Numbered from the stretch's first letter, positions 18,581 through 28,627 are shown. The stretch: 64,000 nucleotides of DNA from Myxococcales bacterium (GCA_012960035.1 DUBZ01000085.1:1-64000); one strand, 5' to 3'. Notes: a model not told the origin generated them from the sequence alone. Numbers and translations: made by a program.

Positions 18581-20014
18581 GTGAATCGAAAACAGTCGCA
18601 TTCATGGAAGTCATTCGCGCAGGGGGCTGGGCTCGTGCTCGCGCTCGTGATCACGATTGCCGCCGGCATCACGACCGCTGCTTCGTCGCGCTACGAAGAC
18701 TTCGCTCTCTTTACAAGTGTGTTGACCCACGTCCGAATGAACTACGTCGAACCGGTGAATGAACACGATTTGTTGACGGGTGCGCTAAACGGCATGCTTC
18801 GAGAACTCGACCCCCACTCGGCGTTCCTCGACAGCGACGCGTATCGCGAAATGCAGGTCGACACCCGCGGCGAATTCCATGGGCTTGGGATCGAAATCAC
18901 CAAACGCCAAGGCGAGCCGATCGAAGTGGTGTCTCCCATCGACGGAACCCCGGCCGAACGAGCGGGCATTCACGCCCGAGACATGATTGTGACGATCTGT
19001 CCGACCGAGCCCCCCGAAGACTGGACGGAGCCGTGCCGCGGCACCAAGAACATGACCTTACTCGAAGCCGTTCACTTGATGCGTGGCACCCGCGGAAGTG
19101 AAATCACGATTCATATTCTTCGCGCCGACTTCGAAGCGCCGCGTCCCTTTACGGTGGTGCGTGACGTCGTGAAGATCGAGAGCGTCGAGGGGAAATTGCT
19201 CGACCCCGGATACGGCTATTTGCGCGTGAGCGCATTTCAAAAACGGACCGACAAAGAGGTGCGCGAAGCCCTCGATGAAATCCGCGAGTTGGCGAAGCAG
19301 AACCCGTCCGAAGGCCAGAGCGATGACGCCGCCTCGTTGATCAAAGGCCTGGTGATCGATCTACGGGACAACCCCGGTGGCTTGCTCGATCAAGCCGTGA
19401 AAATTACGGACACTTGGTTGAGCAAAGGCGTCATCGTCTACACCCAAGGTCGCGAAGTGAGTGAGCGCGAAGACTACATGGCGTCGGTCGCCGGGACCGA
19501 ACCCGAATATCCGATCGTGGTGTTGGTCAACGAGGGCAGCGCAAGCGCATCTGAAATACTCGCAGGAGCGCTGCAAGATCATAAACGCGCGCTCGTGCTC
19601 GGAGCCGAGACGTTCGGCAAGGGGTCGGTGCAAACTGTCTTCGAACTAGAGGGAGGCACCGCGCTTCGCCTCACCACGGCGCTCTACTACACGCCTTCGG
19701 GGCGTTCGATTCAAGAAACCGGAATTCAACCCGACATCGAGGTAGACCGAACCTTGGTACTCAACGCCAACGCGAGTGTGCCGCGTCGGGTTCGCGAGCG
19801 TGATCTGGAAGGCCATTTTACGCAGCAAGAAGCGGACCCCACCAAAACGGGGGAGGCCGCGGCCGAAGGTGAGGATGCAACCAGCGAAGCGTACGATCAG
19901 CAGCTCGAACGCGGACTCGAAGTTTTGAAGAGCTGGCGTTACTTCGAAAGGTTGCGGACCCCGCGCGAGCCCGTGTCAGAGCCAACTGTCAAAGCAGCGG
20001 TTGAGGGTATGTAA
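18581..20014 (+). CDS. ctpA: C-terminal processing peptidase, S41 family
   Basis: 477 residues from a GTG at 18581 with a G-rich ribosome binding site. A signal anchor lies at residues 12-34, a helical N-domain at 40-95, a PDZ domain at ~98-195 and the S41 core after that. The catalytic serine is Ser320 in NEGSASASE and the lysine is Lys347 in GKGSVQ. The PDZ loop carries an insertion with two cysteines (about 140-152) that could form a disulfide in the periplasm. CtpA/Prc enzymes trim periplasmic proteins and hydrolases. It lies 110 bp after the envC stop, as in many deltaproteobacterial ftsEX-envC-ctpA clusters. Confidence 0.92.
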   Translation: MNRKQSHSWKSFAQGAGLVLALVITIAAGITTAASSRYEDFALFTSVLTHVRMNYVEPVNEHDLLTGALNGMLRELDPHSAFLDSDAYREMQVDTRGEFHGLGIEITKRQGEPIEVVSPIDGTPAERAGIHARDMIVTICPTEPPEDWTEPCRGTKNMTLLEAVHLMRGTRGSEITIHILRADFEAPRPFTVVRDVVKIESVEGKLLDPGYGYLRVSAFQKRTDKEVREALDEIRELAKQNPSEGQSDDAASLIKGLVIDLRDNPGGLLDQAVKITDTWLSKGVIVYTQGREVSEREDYMASVAGTEPEYPIVVLVNEGSASASEILAGALQDHKRALVLGAETFGKGSVQTVFELEGGTALRLTTALYYTPSGRSIQETGIQPDIEVDRTLVLNANASVPRRVRERDLEGHFTQQEADPTKTGEAAAEGEDATSEAYDQQLERGLEVLKSWRYFERLRTPREPVSEPTVKAAVEGM

Positions 20015-20040
20015 GTGAATAGATTGACCAGGGGGCGACC

Positions 20041-20955
20041 GTGTCGGTAAGAATCGGAATCGGTTTCGGGCGATTCCCGTTCGAAAGCATGAAGACATTC
20101 AGGTCCTGGCTCGATACATGTGAAGACGGGGGGATCGACTCCCTTTGGCAGTCCGATCGCATCTTGTGTCGCGAGCCCTATCACGAAACGCTCACGCTCT
20201 TGAGTGTGGTCGCCGGGGCTACGGAGCGGCTCAAGATCGGAATGAATGCCGTCGTGCTCGGCTTTCGCGACCCGGTCAACTTCGCGCGTCAGTGTGCTTC
20301 GCTCGACGTTTTGAGTGAGGGGCGTTTACTGCCGGTCGTGGGCGTTGGCCGTGGAACCAGTCCGGATTGGCATCGAACTGGACGTAGCCCCAAGGGCCGT
20401 GGGGTCGCGGCAAACGAAGCCCTCGAAATCATTACGCGTCTCTGGACCGAAGAAAGTGTGACGTTCGAGGGAAAATATCATCAAGTGCGTGAGGCGACGA
20501 TCAATCCGCGCCCGGTTCAGACGCCGCTGCCTTTGTGGATTGGCGGCAGTAGTCAGGCGGCCGTACGCAGGACCGCGCGCTTTGGCGCGGGGTGGCTCGC
20601 GCCGCTCGAATCTCCTGAAGAAGCGGGAAAGACGGTTCAGGCCATAAAAGATGAAGCAAAACGACAAGGCACGATCGTCCCGAACGATCACTACGGCGCA
20701 TCGATCCTCTTCCGACTGGAAGCGGGAAAGAGCAAGGGACAAGGCACAGCCCTTGGGGCGGACCAGCCCAAAGAGGTTCGCGATCGCCTCGCAAAGGTGA
20801 CCGTGGTGGGGGATGCCGAAGCGTTCCACGCACGCGTGGCCGAATACACGAGCCGGGGCATCGACAAGTTCATTGCGATCCCACTCGCCGAAAGTGAAAG
20901 CGATTTGGTGAGCCAGACCGAACTGCTCGACAAAGAAGTGATCGCCGCTCTGTAG
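20041..20955 (+). CDS. LLM-class flavin/F420-dependent oxidoreductase
   Basis: 304 residues starting at a GTG at 20041. Luciferase-like motifs: VRIGIGFGRFPFE at the start, SLWQSDRI, LPVVGVGRGTSPDWH in the middle strand, and PLWIGGSSQAAVRRTARFG in the phosphate-binding region. Similar in plan to the gene at 5840 but clearly divergent. The reaction is unknown; F420 or FMN use is inferred from the family. It sits alone between ctpA and xseA. Confidence 0.85.
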   Translation: MSVRIGIGFGRFPFESMKTFRSWLDTCEDGGIDSLWQSDRILCREPYHETLTLLSVVAGATERLKIGMNAVVLGFRDPVNFARQCASLDVLSEGRLLPVVGVGRGTSPDWHRTGRSPKGRGVAANEALEIITRLWTEESVTFEGKYHQVREATINPRPVQTPLPLWIGGSSQAAVRRTARFGAGWLAPLESPEEAGKTVQAIKDEAKRQGTIVPNDHYGASILFRLEAGKSKGQGTALGADQPKEVRDRLAKVTVVGDAEAFHARVAEYTSRGIDKFIAIPLAESESDLVSQTELLDKEVIAAL

Positions 20956-21046
20956 TCTTGGTTGCGTCCTGGGTCTGCGCACCGCAGCCCATTCGCGTTA
21001 GTGTTGCTGCAATGCTTGAGTTGCGCGCACAAAAGAGTACCGCCCG

Positions 21047-22288
21047 ATGACTGCCCCCGATCGCACGGGGAGCGCGCGTCGGGTATATCCCGTGGGCCAG
21101 TTGCTCGCAGGGATCAACGGCCTGCTTCAAGACCGGGTCGGCCGCGTGTTTGTGCAGGGAGAAGTGAGCAATCTCCACCGTGCGTCTTCGGGGCACAGCT
21201 ACTTCACGTTGAAAGACGACCGCGGCCAAATTCGTGCCGCGCTGTTTCGTAGCTCGGCCCAGCGCATACGCTTCGAATTGGAAGAGGGGATCGAAGTCAT
21301 CGTGAGCGCCGACGTGGGCGTCTACGAATCGCGGGGTGATTTGCAGTTGTTCGTAAAAGGCGTCGAGCCCGTCGGTCTCGGCGCGCTTCAGTTGGCCTTC
21401 GAACAGCTGCGGCGACGTCTCGAAGACGAAGGCTTGTTCGACCCCGAAAACAAGCGGGCTTTGCCCGAAATTCCGTCTCGTGTGGGTGTCGTGACCTCAC
21501 CCACCAGCGCGGCCGTGCGCGACGTGATCCATGTTTGCGGGCGACGTTTTCCGGGTGCCACGCTTTTAATTTCGCCGACCCGCGTGCAAGGCGACGGCAG
21601 CGAGTTCGAAATTGCTGCTGCGATCGATGCACTCGATCAAAACGGCGATGTCGACGTGATCTTGGTTGTGCGCGGGGGCGGGTCTCTCGAAGATCTATGG
21701 GCCTTCAACACGGAGGCGGTGGCACGCGCAGTCGCCGCGACCACGGTCCCGGTGATCAGTGGCGTCGGGCACGAAACGGATGTCACGATCTGCGATCTTG
21801 TTGCTGACTTGCGAGCGCCAACACCTTCTGCCGCTGCAGAGATGGCGCTTCCCGATCGCGATGCGCTCGCGGTTGGGCTCAACGACCAAGTGCGACGGCT
21901 GGTCGAAGCCATCCTCGGAAAGATTGAGTTCGCAAAGCGCAGGCTCACCAAAGAACGCGACGCGCTGCGGATGCTGGCCCCGACCGCACGACTCGCCGCG
22001 CAGCGTGCGCGACTTGTCGCAGCGGGGCGCGCGTTGGGGAGACTCGCGAACCAGTTGGCAGTGTCTCGTCGAGCCCAATTGGGTGCTCAGGCGGCCCGGC
22101 TCGACTCGCTGTCGCCCTTGGCAGTACTCGGTCGTGGATACGCGCTCGTGCGCCGCAGCGCCGACGGCGCGATCGTGCGCCGGGCTCAGGATGTCGCGGT
22201 TGGGGACAGTCTCGCGGTGCGGCTCGCTGAAATCGACGTCGAGGCCACGGTGGACTCGGTTCTGGAACGGAAGCGTGCCAAAGAATAA
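21047..22288 (+). CDS. xseA: Exodeoxyribonuclease VII large subunit
   Basis: 413 residues. An N-terminal OB-fold (about 10-105) with GHSYFTLKDD and a catalytic core with VVTSPTSAAVRDV, VVRGGGSLEDLWAFN and GVGHETDVTICDLVADLRAP are hallmarks of XseA, followed by a long helical region. With XseB it degrades single-stranded DNA to oligonucleotides in repair. The small-subunit gene follows after 206 bp, an unusually wide gap for this pair. Confidence 0.96.
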   Translation: MTAPDRTGSARRVYPVGQLLAGINGLLQDRVGRVFVQGEVSNLHRASSGHSYFTLKDDRGQIRAALFRSSAQRIRFELEEGIEVIVSADVGVYESRGDLQLFVKGVEPVGLGALQLAFEQLRRRLEDEGLFDPENKRALPEIPSRVGVVTSPTSAAVRDVIHVCGRRFPGATLLISPTRVQGDGSEFEIAAAIDALDQNGDVDVILVVRGGGSLEDLWAFNTEAVARAVAATTVPVISGVGHETDVTICDLVADLRAPTPSAAAEMALPDRDALAVGLNDQVRRLVEAILGKIEFAKRRLTKERDALRMLAPTARLAAQRARLVAAGRALGRLANQLAVSRRAQLGAQAARLDSLSPLAVLGRGYALVRRSADGAIVRRAQDVAVGDSLAVRLAEIDVEATVDSVLERKRAKE

Positions 22289-22494
22289 GCCTGCACCGGC
22301 CGGGCCTTTGGTGCAGGAAACTCAATGAAAGCGAGAGCTTGGCGGCTCGCTGCGATGGCAGCCGGAGCTCCGCTTTTGTACGATCGCAACGTCGTCGCGG
22401 TGCCGTTTCGGCCGAGCTTTCGCTCTCCCGATCGATCTCAAAACCACGACCCTCCACTTGAATTCCCTCAGCCCACAGAGAGGCGCGCGTTTTT

Positions 22495-22785
22495 ATGGCA
22501 GCCCGCAAAAAGGCCAAAATATCCGACAAGGACGAAGCGAGCGCCCTGAGCTTCGAGGCTGCGATCGAGCGCCTCGAGGGGTTGGTGGATCGCCTTGAAG
22601 ACGGCGAGCTCGAACTCGAAGAATCGCTCGCGGTCTTCGAGCAAGGTGTCGCGCTTTCGAAACAATGCGCGAGCAAACTCGAATCGGCTGAAGCGAAAGT
22701 CGAGCAACTGGTGCGCGAAGGCGGCAAGTGGCTCGCGCGCCCCTTCGAAGGCGCAATCGAAGAACAAGAGTTTGAGGAATCCTGA
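22495..22785 (+). CDS. xseB: Exodeoxyribonuclease VII small subunit
   Basis: 96 residues. The core SFEAAIERLEGLVDRLEDG followed by LEESLAVFEQGVAL is the standard two-helix XseB motif. A basic ~18-residue N-terminal extension and an acidic C-terminal end flank it. It binds the helical region of XseA to form the active exonuclease. Its stop is one base from the TTG start of the prenyl synthase gene. The 206 bp before it (22289-22494) hold an open frame but nothing I recognise. Confidence 0.93.
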   Translation: MAARKKAKISDKDEASALSFEAAIERLEGLVDRLEDGELELEESLAVFEQGVALSKQCASKLESAEAKVEQLVREGGKWLARPFEGAIEEQEFEES

Positions 22786-22786
22786 G

Positions 22787-23629
22787 TTGGACGTTCACGA
22801 CTACATGCAGGAACGCATTCCGCTCGTCGATGTCTTGCTCGAAAAACTGGTTCCCGCAACAGACGAGGCACCGAAGTCGCTTCACGGTGCGATGCGACAC
22901 CTGATCTTTCCGAGTGGCAAACGCTTTCGCCCCATTCTCGCGATGGCGGGTGCAGAAGCGGTGGGTGGCTCGGCGCAAGATGCATTACCGGTGGCTGCGG
23001 CAGTAGAACTGGTCCACACCTACAGTTTGGTCCACGACGATTTGCCCTGCATGGATGACGACGCCCTGCGTCGAGGCCGACCGACCGTGCACATCGAATT
23101 CGGCGAAGCGGTCGCGGTCCTTGCCGGGGACGCCCTCCAGAGCCTCGCTTTCGAAGTGCTCGCAGGTGCAGCAAATGGTGGCAATGCGGCTGCGGTGAGC
23201 CTCGCGCTTCGAGACCTCGCACGGGCAATCGGCTCCCGGCAATTGGTAGGGGGGCAGGTCGACGATCTGGCCTACGATTCGCTTGCGGGGGATGTGGCCG
23301 CGATCGAAAGCGTGCATGCGCGAAAGACGGCGGCGCTGATCGCGACGTCGATTGTCGGTGGCGCGCGACTCGCCGGCGCATCGGACGAACAAATTAGTGA
23401 GCTCGACGCATTTGGGCTCGAAGTAGGGATCGCGTTTCAGATCGCAGACGATCTGTTGGATGCGGACGAAGAAGACATCTGCTCGATCGCCGGTGCATTG
23501 GGCACCGAGGGTGCGGCGGCACGAATGAACGAGTTGCTCGCAAGTGCACTCGCTCGCATTGAAGACTTGGGCGAGCCCGCGAACCCCCTACGTGAGCTGG
23601 CGAGATTCGCGGTACAGAGGAAAGCATGA
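22787..23629 (+). CDS. ispA: Polyprenyl (farnesyl) diphosphate synthase
   Basis: 280 residues from a TTG at 22787, immediately after the xseB stop and with GAGGA upstream; ATG 22805 is an alternative. The first aspartate-rich motif with the two-residue insert typical of bacterial FPP synthases is DDLPCMDDD, the second is DDLLD, and GKRFRP and GDALQSLAFE are also present. It condenses IPP with DMAPP/GPP to make farnesyl (possibly geranylgeranyl) diphosphate for quinone, hopanoid and carrier-lipid synthesis. The stop overlaps the dxs start by 4 nt. Confidence 0.93.
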   Translation: MDVHDYMQERIPLVDVLLEKLVPATDEAPKSLHGAMRHLIFPSGKRFRPILAMAGAEAVGGSAQDALPVAAAVELVHTYSLVHDDLPCMDDDALRRGRPTVHIEFGEAVAVLAGDALQSLAFEVLAGAANGGNAAAVSLALRDLARAIGSRQLVGGQVDDLAYDSLAGDVAAIESVHARKTAALIATSIVGGARLAGASDEQISELDAFGLEVGIAFQIADDLLDADEEDICSIAGALGTEGAAARMNELLASALARIEDLGEPANPLRELARFAVQRKA

Positions 23630-25506
23630 GCGACGTGCGGCTGTTGTATGGAATCGATTGTCCGGCGGACTTGCGAAAGTTGCCTCGGGAAAGCATCGAG
23701 CAGATCGCGGAGGAGATCCGCAGCGAAATCCTCGAGCGCGTATCTCAGACGGGCGGCCACTTGGCGTCGAGCCTCGGCGCGGTAGAGCTCATCACGGCGC
23801 TTCACTACGTCTTTGACACGCCGAACGATCGCGTTGTCTTTGACGTCGGGCATCAGGGCTACCCGCATAAGATGCTCACAGGGCGTCGCAACCAGTTTGA
23901 AAGCATTGGCCAACTCGACGGCATTTCAAAGTTCTTGCGCCGCAGCGAATCCCCTTACGACACGTTTGGTGCCGGTCACGCCGGGACGTCGATCTCCGCG
24001 GCACTCGGAATGGCGCGGGGGATGCGGCATCGCGGCGAAGACAATCTCGCGATTGCATTCATCGGCGACGGGGCGATGACCGCGGGGATGGCATTTGAAG
24101 CGTTGAACCACGCTGGCCATATCCAGGAAAAGAACCTGGTAGTGATCTTGAACGACAACGAGATGTCGATCAGCCCAAACGTGGGCGCACTGTCGTCCTA
24201 CTTGTCGCGCACGCTCTCGGCGCCGACGGCCCGACGCGTCAAGGGTTGGGCTCGAGACTTCATTACCAGCATGCCGGGAGACATGCTCCACTGGGCACGC
24301 AAGGCCGAAGAGTCATTGAAGGTGTTCTTCTCACCGGGCTTGCTCTTCGAAACGCTGAACTTTCGTTATGTGGGCCCGATTGAAGGGCATCGCATGGATG
24401 TCGTGCTTGAGACGTTTAAAAACGTAAAAGAGATGATCGCGGCGGGAGACGGTCCGATCTTGATCCACGCGCTCACCGAAAAGGGTCACGGCTACGAACC
24501 GGCGGAGCGCGACCCGCTGAAGTATCACGGCGTCACGAAATTCAATGTCGAGTCCGGGCAGTTTGCACCCAAGAAGAGCGGCCCGCCGAGTTACACCAGC
24601 GTGTTCTCTGACACCTTGATTCGCCTTGCTGAAGAAGACGAACGCATCATCGGCATTACGGCCGCGATGGCGCCCGGCACCGGGCTCGATCGTTTTGAGC
24701 AGGCGTTCCCCGACCGTTTCTATGACGTCGGCATCGCGGAACAACATGGGGTGACGTTCGCGGCAGGGCTCGCAGCCGAGGGCATGAAGCCGGTTGCGGC
24801 GATCTATTCAACGTTCCTGCAACGTGCATACGATCAAGTTGTGCATGACGTCTGCTTGCAAAATCTCGATGTCACCTTTGCCCTCGACCGCGGCGGGTTG
24901 GTTGGCGCCGACGGTGCAACCCATCAGGGTATCTTTGACTACACCTATATGCGCTCGCTTCCGAACGCTGTGGCGATGGCGCCCAAGGACGAAAACGAAC
25001 TTCAGCATTTGCTCGCGACGGCGATCGAGCACCCTGGACCGGCGGCGATCCGCTTCCCGCGTGGGGCGGGTTTTGGCGTGCCCATGGATCCGGAAGTCAA
25101 AGCCATTCCACTCGGCAAAGCCGAGGTTCTGCGAGACGGAGACGATGTACTGATTGTGGCCGTGGGCTCCGTGGTTCATCCGGCACTCGAAGCCGCGGTG
25201 GAACTGAATAGCCGTGGTATTTCAGCGGCCGTACTGAACGCACGCTTTATCCGGCCGCTCGACACCGAGCGTTTGCTCGCGCTTGCGAGCCGCTGCAAAG
25301 TTGTGGTGACCGTGGAAGAGCATGTCGCCGCGGGTGGCTTTGGTAGTGCAGTTCTGGAAGCACTTTCGGCGGCGGACCTCGAAGTGCGAACCCTTTGCCT
25401 GGCGCTCCCCAATGAGATTATTGAACACGGGGTTTCTCCGGCAGACTTTGGCCTCGACGCCCATGGCATTGCCAAGAGCGTCGAAGCACTCCTTCGCGGC
25501 GAATAG
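23626..25506 (+). CDS. dxs: 1-deoxy-D-xylulose-5-phosphate synthase
   Basis: 626 residues, the normal DXS length. Thiamine-diphosphate motif GDGAMTAGMAFEALNHAG with the partner asparagines in LNDNEMS; GHQGYPHKMLTGR and GHAGTSIS supply active-site histidines; the central pyrimidine-binding domain and a C-terminal transketolase domain follow. Condenses pyruvate and glyceraldehyde 3-phosphate, the first step of the MEP isoprenoid pathway, feeding the prenyl synthase encoded just upstream. ATGA overlap indicates coupled translation. Confidence 0.97.
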   Translation: MSDVRLLYGIDCPADLRKLPRESIEQIAEEIRSEILERVSQTGGHLASSLGAVELITALHYVFDTPNDRVVFDVGHQGYPHKMLTGRRNQFESIGQLDGISKFLRRSESPYDTFGAGHAGTSISAALGMARGMRHRGEDNLAIAFIGDGAMTAGMAFEALNHAGHIQEKNLVVILNDNEMSISPNVGALSSYLSRTLSAPTARRVKGWARDFITSMPGDMLHWARKAEESLKVFFSPGLLFETLNFRYVGPIEGHRMDVVLETFKNVKEMIAAGDGPILIHALTEKGHGYEPAERDPLKYHGVTKFNVESGQFAPKKSGPPSYTSVFSDTLIRLAEEDERIIGITAAMAPGTGLDRFEQAFPDRFYDVGIAEQHGVTFAAGLAAEGMKPVAAIYSTFLQRAYDQVVHDVCLQNLDVTFALDRGGLVGADGATHQGIFDYTYMRSLPNAVAMAPKDENELQHLLATAIEHPGPAAIRFPRGAGFGVPMDPEVKAIPLGKAEVLRDGDDVLIVAVGSVVHPALEAAVELNSRGISAAVLNARFIRPLDTERLLALASRCKVVVTVEEHVAAGGFGSAVLEALSAADLEVRTLCLALPNEIIEHGVSPADFGLDAHGIAKSVEALLRGE

Positions 25507-25557
25507 CGCTTCGTCGCTTTTTAATCCCTCCCGCTTGTTCGCAAAGGCTTTGTTGCC

Positions 25558-26292
25558 ATGAAGGGCAAACGTCTCGACGAGCGATTGGTCGAACTCGGCC
25601 TCGCGGATTCTCGCACGCGCGCGAAGGCGTTGATCATGACCGGGAGCGTGTTGGTCGACGACATCCCTTTCGACAAAGCCGGCACGGTTGTGAAGGACGC
25701 GGCGCAAATCCGCATCAAGGGCGGCCAGAAGACGTATGTGTCTCGTGGCGGAGACAAGCTTGCGGGGGCGCTTGACGACTTGCAGGTTGATCCGCACGGT
25801 TTGTACTGCCTGGATGTGGGCGCGAGCACCGGGGGGTTTACGGACTGCCTGTTGCAGCGGAGTGCGCGAGGCGTTATCGCGTTGGACGTTGGGCATTCGC
25901 AACTTCACGACAAAATTCGCAATGACCCTCGGGTTCATGTGCTCGAAAAGACGAACGCCCGTGATCTCGCGCCCGAGCACGTCCCCGAGACCGTCGACCT
26001 GGTCGTCGTCGATGTTTCTTTTATATCGATCGAACTCCTGCTTTCGCCGATCGCTTCGGTTGCACCCAAGGCGGCACTGCTGTTGATGGTGAAGCCGCAG
26101 TTCGAAGTCGGAAAGGAACAAGTGGGGAAGGGCGGTGTCGTGCGCGACGACGCACTTCGAGAGGGCGCGGCAACGCGTATTCGCGACGCTGCCAAGGCTC
26201 TGGGGTACGTCGAGCAGGGTCGTGTCGATAGTCGCGTCGCTGGGCCGAAGGGAAATCGAGAGATCTTCCTTTACTTGTCGGCGAGAGAATGA
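25558..26292 (+). CDS. tlyA: TlyA-family rRNA 2'-O-methyltransferase
   Basis: 244 residues: an S4 RNA-binding domain at residues 2-60 (RLDERLVELGLADSRTRAKA) and an FtsJ-like Rossmann domain with SAM loop DVGASTGGFTDCLLQ, followed by VVVDVSFISIELL and KPQFE. Family members methylate the ribose of C1409 (16S) and in some species C1920 (23S) rRNA, which confers capreomycin sensitivity in mycobacteria. It follows dxs by 51 bp, an order shared by several deltaproteobacteria. Confidence 0.92.
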   Translation: MKGKRLDERLVELGLADSRTRAKALIMTGSVLVDDIPFDKAGTVVKDAAQIRIKGGQKTYVSRGGDKLAGALDDLQVDPHGLYCLDVGASTGGFTDCLLQRSARGVIALDVGHSQLHDKIRNDPRVHVLEKTNARDLAPEHVPETVDLVVVDVSFISIELLLSPIASVAPKAALLLMVKPQFEVGKEQVGKGGVVRDDALREGAATRIRDAAKALGYVEQGRVDSRVAGPKGNREIFLYLSARE

Positions 26293-26556
26293 ACCCCCGC
26301 CGGTCGGCGTTGTGGTGCCGGCGCTCTCGGACTGTCGCAAACTGCCTTGGTCGAATAGGATCTTTCGGAGCTAGAAGTCTGCGCGACAGAAGATGTGCGT
26401 GACCCGATGTGGAGACAATGTCGATGGCAAGGCGCAAAAGCCCCGCTCTCGCCAGCTTTCGCAACGCAGGCAGCGGCATTGGATCCGCGTTGGGGCGCGT
26501 GCGCCTTCTGTCTCACAGCACTCCTAGGAGCGCGCCTCTAATCAATAGGAATATGG

Positions 26557-26970
26557 ATGGCAGATTTGCGCGGAAATTGTTTGTGCGGCGCGATCGCGTT
26601 TGAATACACGGGGCCGATCCATGGATTGCAGGCATGTCATTGTCTGCGGTGCCGGAAGTTTTACGGCATTGCGTTGGGTCCGATTGCGATTATCAATCGT
26701 GAAGGTTTCGCGTCCTCTCCCTCCAGCGAACGTGTGAACCGATATTTCGGTAGGGCCTGCTGCGGCTCGGCGCTTCCTATGCGGAAAGAATGGGACCCGC
26801 GGGTCGGCGTACCCCTAAGCTTTGTCAAGGAAGACCGAGGGCAGGTTACCAGCCACATCTTTGTGGGCTCAAAGGCTCCATGGCATGTAGGGGCCGGCGA
26901 CGAAGCACAGCACGAGGTCTGGCCGCCTAACGAGGACATGGACGAGCGATTCCGGGATCTCACCGAATGA
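26557..26970 (+). CDS. GFA/CENP-V domain protein with altered zinc motif
   Basis: 137 residues; start supported by AGGA shortly upstream. N-terminal CLCGAIAF and CHCLRCRKFYG match the GFA fold, as does SKAPWH near residue 110. The third cysteine pair, normally C-x2-C-G, reads FGRACCGSAL, so the first cysteine appears displaced next to the second and zinc binding may be changed. Enzymatic role unknown. The 264 bp upstream (26293-26556) hold no gene I can support. Confidence 0.8.
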   Translation: MADLRGNCLCGAIAFEYTGPIHGLQACHCLRCRKFYGIALGPIAIINREGFASSPSSERVNRYFGRACCGSALPMRKEWDPRVGVPLSFVKEDRGQVTSHIFVGSKAPWHVGAGDEAQHEVWPPNEDMDERFRDLTE

Positions 26971-27000
26971 GGATTCACATGCGGTCCATACGGCGGTGCA

Positions 27001-28593
27001 ATGCAACAACGTCTTAACGCCATCGGATTCGTTCCGAGTCTTTTGCTCGCGGGTTCGAGTGGGTTTCTGATCGCGCTGGGCGCGCCACCGAATGGCTTGC
27101 TTGCGATGAATTGGATCGGGTTCGCGCCCTTGATCTTGATCGCGACGCGCAACGCCACAACCGTGCGCCGCGCTGCGTTGTTCGGTTTTGTCGGCGGACT
27201 GGGGATTGGGCTCGGTGGGTTTCCATGGATCGTGGAAATGCTGGTGAAGTTCGCCCGGGTTCCCGTACCCGTAGGTTGGTTGGGTCTACTCGCTTTCGCT
27301 AGCTGGATGGCAATTCCCTATGCAATCTGGGCGGCCGGGCTTCGCGCTGGACCGCGACACGGCGCACTCGGTTGGTTGTATGGCGTGGCCTTGTTCGTGG
27401 CGCTGCAGTTCAGCTGGCCGGTGTTGTTCCCGTATTCGCCGTTTCTCGGCTTCGCCGAAAAGCCCGAGTTCATGCAGCTCGCCGAGGTCGTGGGGGTGCA
27501 CGGTGTTGAAGCCGTGGTCATCGCGGTGACGTTCTTTCTCTGTCGCGCCGTCCTCGCAACCGAGGCGACGGCATGCTTTGCGAATTTGGCCCTGTGGTTG
27601 ATCTTGCCCCTCGTGCTGTACGCGGCAGGAAGTGCGCGCATGGCGTCACTCGATTCACAGGCTGAAAGTGCGCGCACCCTTCGCGTGGGCATCGTGCAGC
27701 CCAACGTTGGCATTGGCTCGATTGGGGCCGACCGACGGCTCGCGCGTTTGCGCGAGCCGTCGAGGCTCGCCGAAGAACGCGGGGCGGAACTTGTCGTTTG
27801 GCCCGAAGCCGGCGTGTTTCCGTTTGAGATGAATCGCCCCTTCGAGCGAGATTCGCGATCGAGTCGCCGTAGAGTGTTAAAACTCCACGCAACGCCAACT
27901 GTATTCGGCGCCGGATCTCGGGATAAAGACGCGCGCTTTGGATACAACAGTGCTTTCTTTGTCGATGCAGATGGGATCGCACAGGGCTCCTATGACAAGG
28001 TCAACTTGGTTCCCCTTGGCGAAGCCATTCCGTTGATCGACCCCGACTGGGTGACAGACCACATTCCACAAATCGCCCATCACGAGGCGGGTGAGGGACC
28101 GGCGCGATTCGTTTTGGACCGCGAACCCGAAGCCGGGGGCCACGTCGCCTTCGCGCCATTGATTTGTTACGAGGACATCATTCCAGGCTACGTGCTCGAT
28201 GCGGCCGCACAAGAGGGCGGCATCGAGTTATTCGTGAACCTCACCATCGACTCGTGGTACGGCGATACGGCGGAACCCTGGGAACATCTCGCCCTCGCGC
28301 AGTTTCGAGCGGTCGAGCATCGTATCCCGATCGTTCGTAGCGTCAGTACCGGTGTAAGCGCTGTCGTCGATTACAACGGCAGGCTCGTCGCCCATATTCC
28401 GCTGCGTCCCGTTACCCGCGCGAACCTCGACGAAAATCCGCCCGAAATTTTGGTGGAAGATCTCGCTTTGCTTCGCAACACCGAAACCGACCCGACGATT
28501 TACGCTCAAGTTGGATGGTTGTTCCCGTACTTGTGCATTGTGGGTGCTGGGGCGGCGGCGGTGTGGGCGAACCCGCGCAAGCGAAGTGCCTAA
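27001..28593 (+). CDS. lnt: Apolipoprotein N-acyltransferase
   Basis: 530 residues. Six or so N-terminal membrane helices (residues ~10-215) precede a nitrilase-like periplasmic domain, with a last membrane helix near the C terminus. The catalytic triad is visible: Glu in VVWPEAGVFPFE, Lys in YDKVNLVPLGE and Cys in PLICYEDIIPG. Lnt adds the third acyl chain to outer-membrane lipoproteins such as the FKBP and amidohydrolase lipoproteins in this window. It starts 30 bp after the GFA gene. Confidence 0.94.
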   Translation: MQQRLNAIGFVPSLLLAGSSGFLIALGAPPNGLLAMNWIGFAPLILIATRNATTVRRAALFGFVGGLGIGLGGFPWIVEMLVKFARVPVPVGWLGLLAFASWMAIPYAIWAAGLRAGPRHGALGWLYGVALFVALQFSWPVLFPYSPFLGFAEKPEFMQLAEVVGVHGVEAVVIAVTFFLCRAVLATEATACFANLALWLILPLVLYAAGSARMASLDSQAESARTLRVGIVQPNVGIGSIGADRRLARLREPSRLAEERGAELVVWPEAGVFPFEMNRPFERDSRSSRRRVLKLHATPTVFGAGSRDKDARFGYNSAFFVDADGIAQGSYDKVNLVPLGEAIPLIDPDWVTDHIPQIAHHEAGEGPARFVLDREPEAGGHVAFAPLICYEDIIPGYVLDAAAQEGGIELFVNLTIDSWYGDTAEPWEHLALAQFRAVEHRIPIVRSVSTGVSAVVDYNGRLVAHIPLRPVTRANLDENPPEILVEDLALLRNTETDPTIYAQVGWLFPYLCIVGAGAAAVWANPRKRSA

Positions 28594-28627
28594 CTGGGAA
28601 GTGTGCCCACGATAAGCCGCGGTGCGT

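Noticed and set aside
22325..22549. 74-codon frame between xseA and xseB
   Set aside because: Overlaps the start of xseB; composition is not protein-like and no ribosome site is evident.
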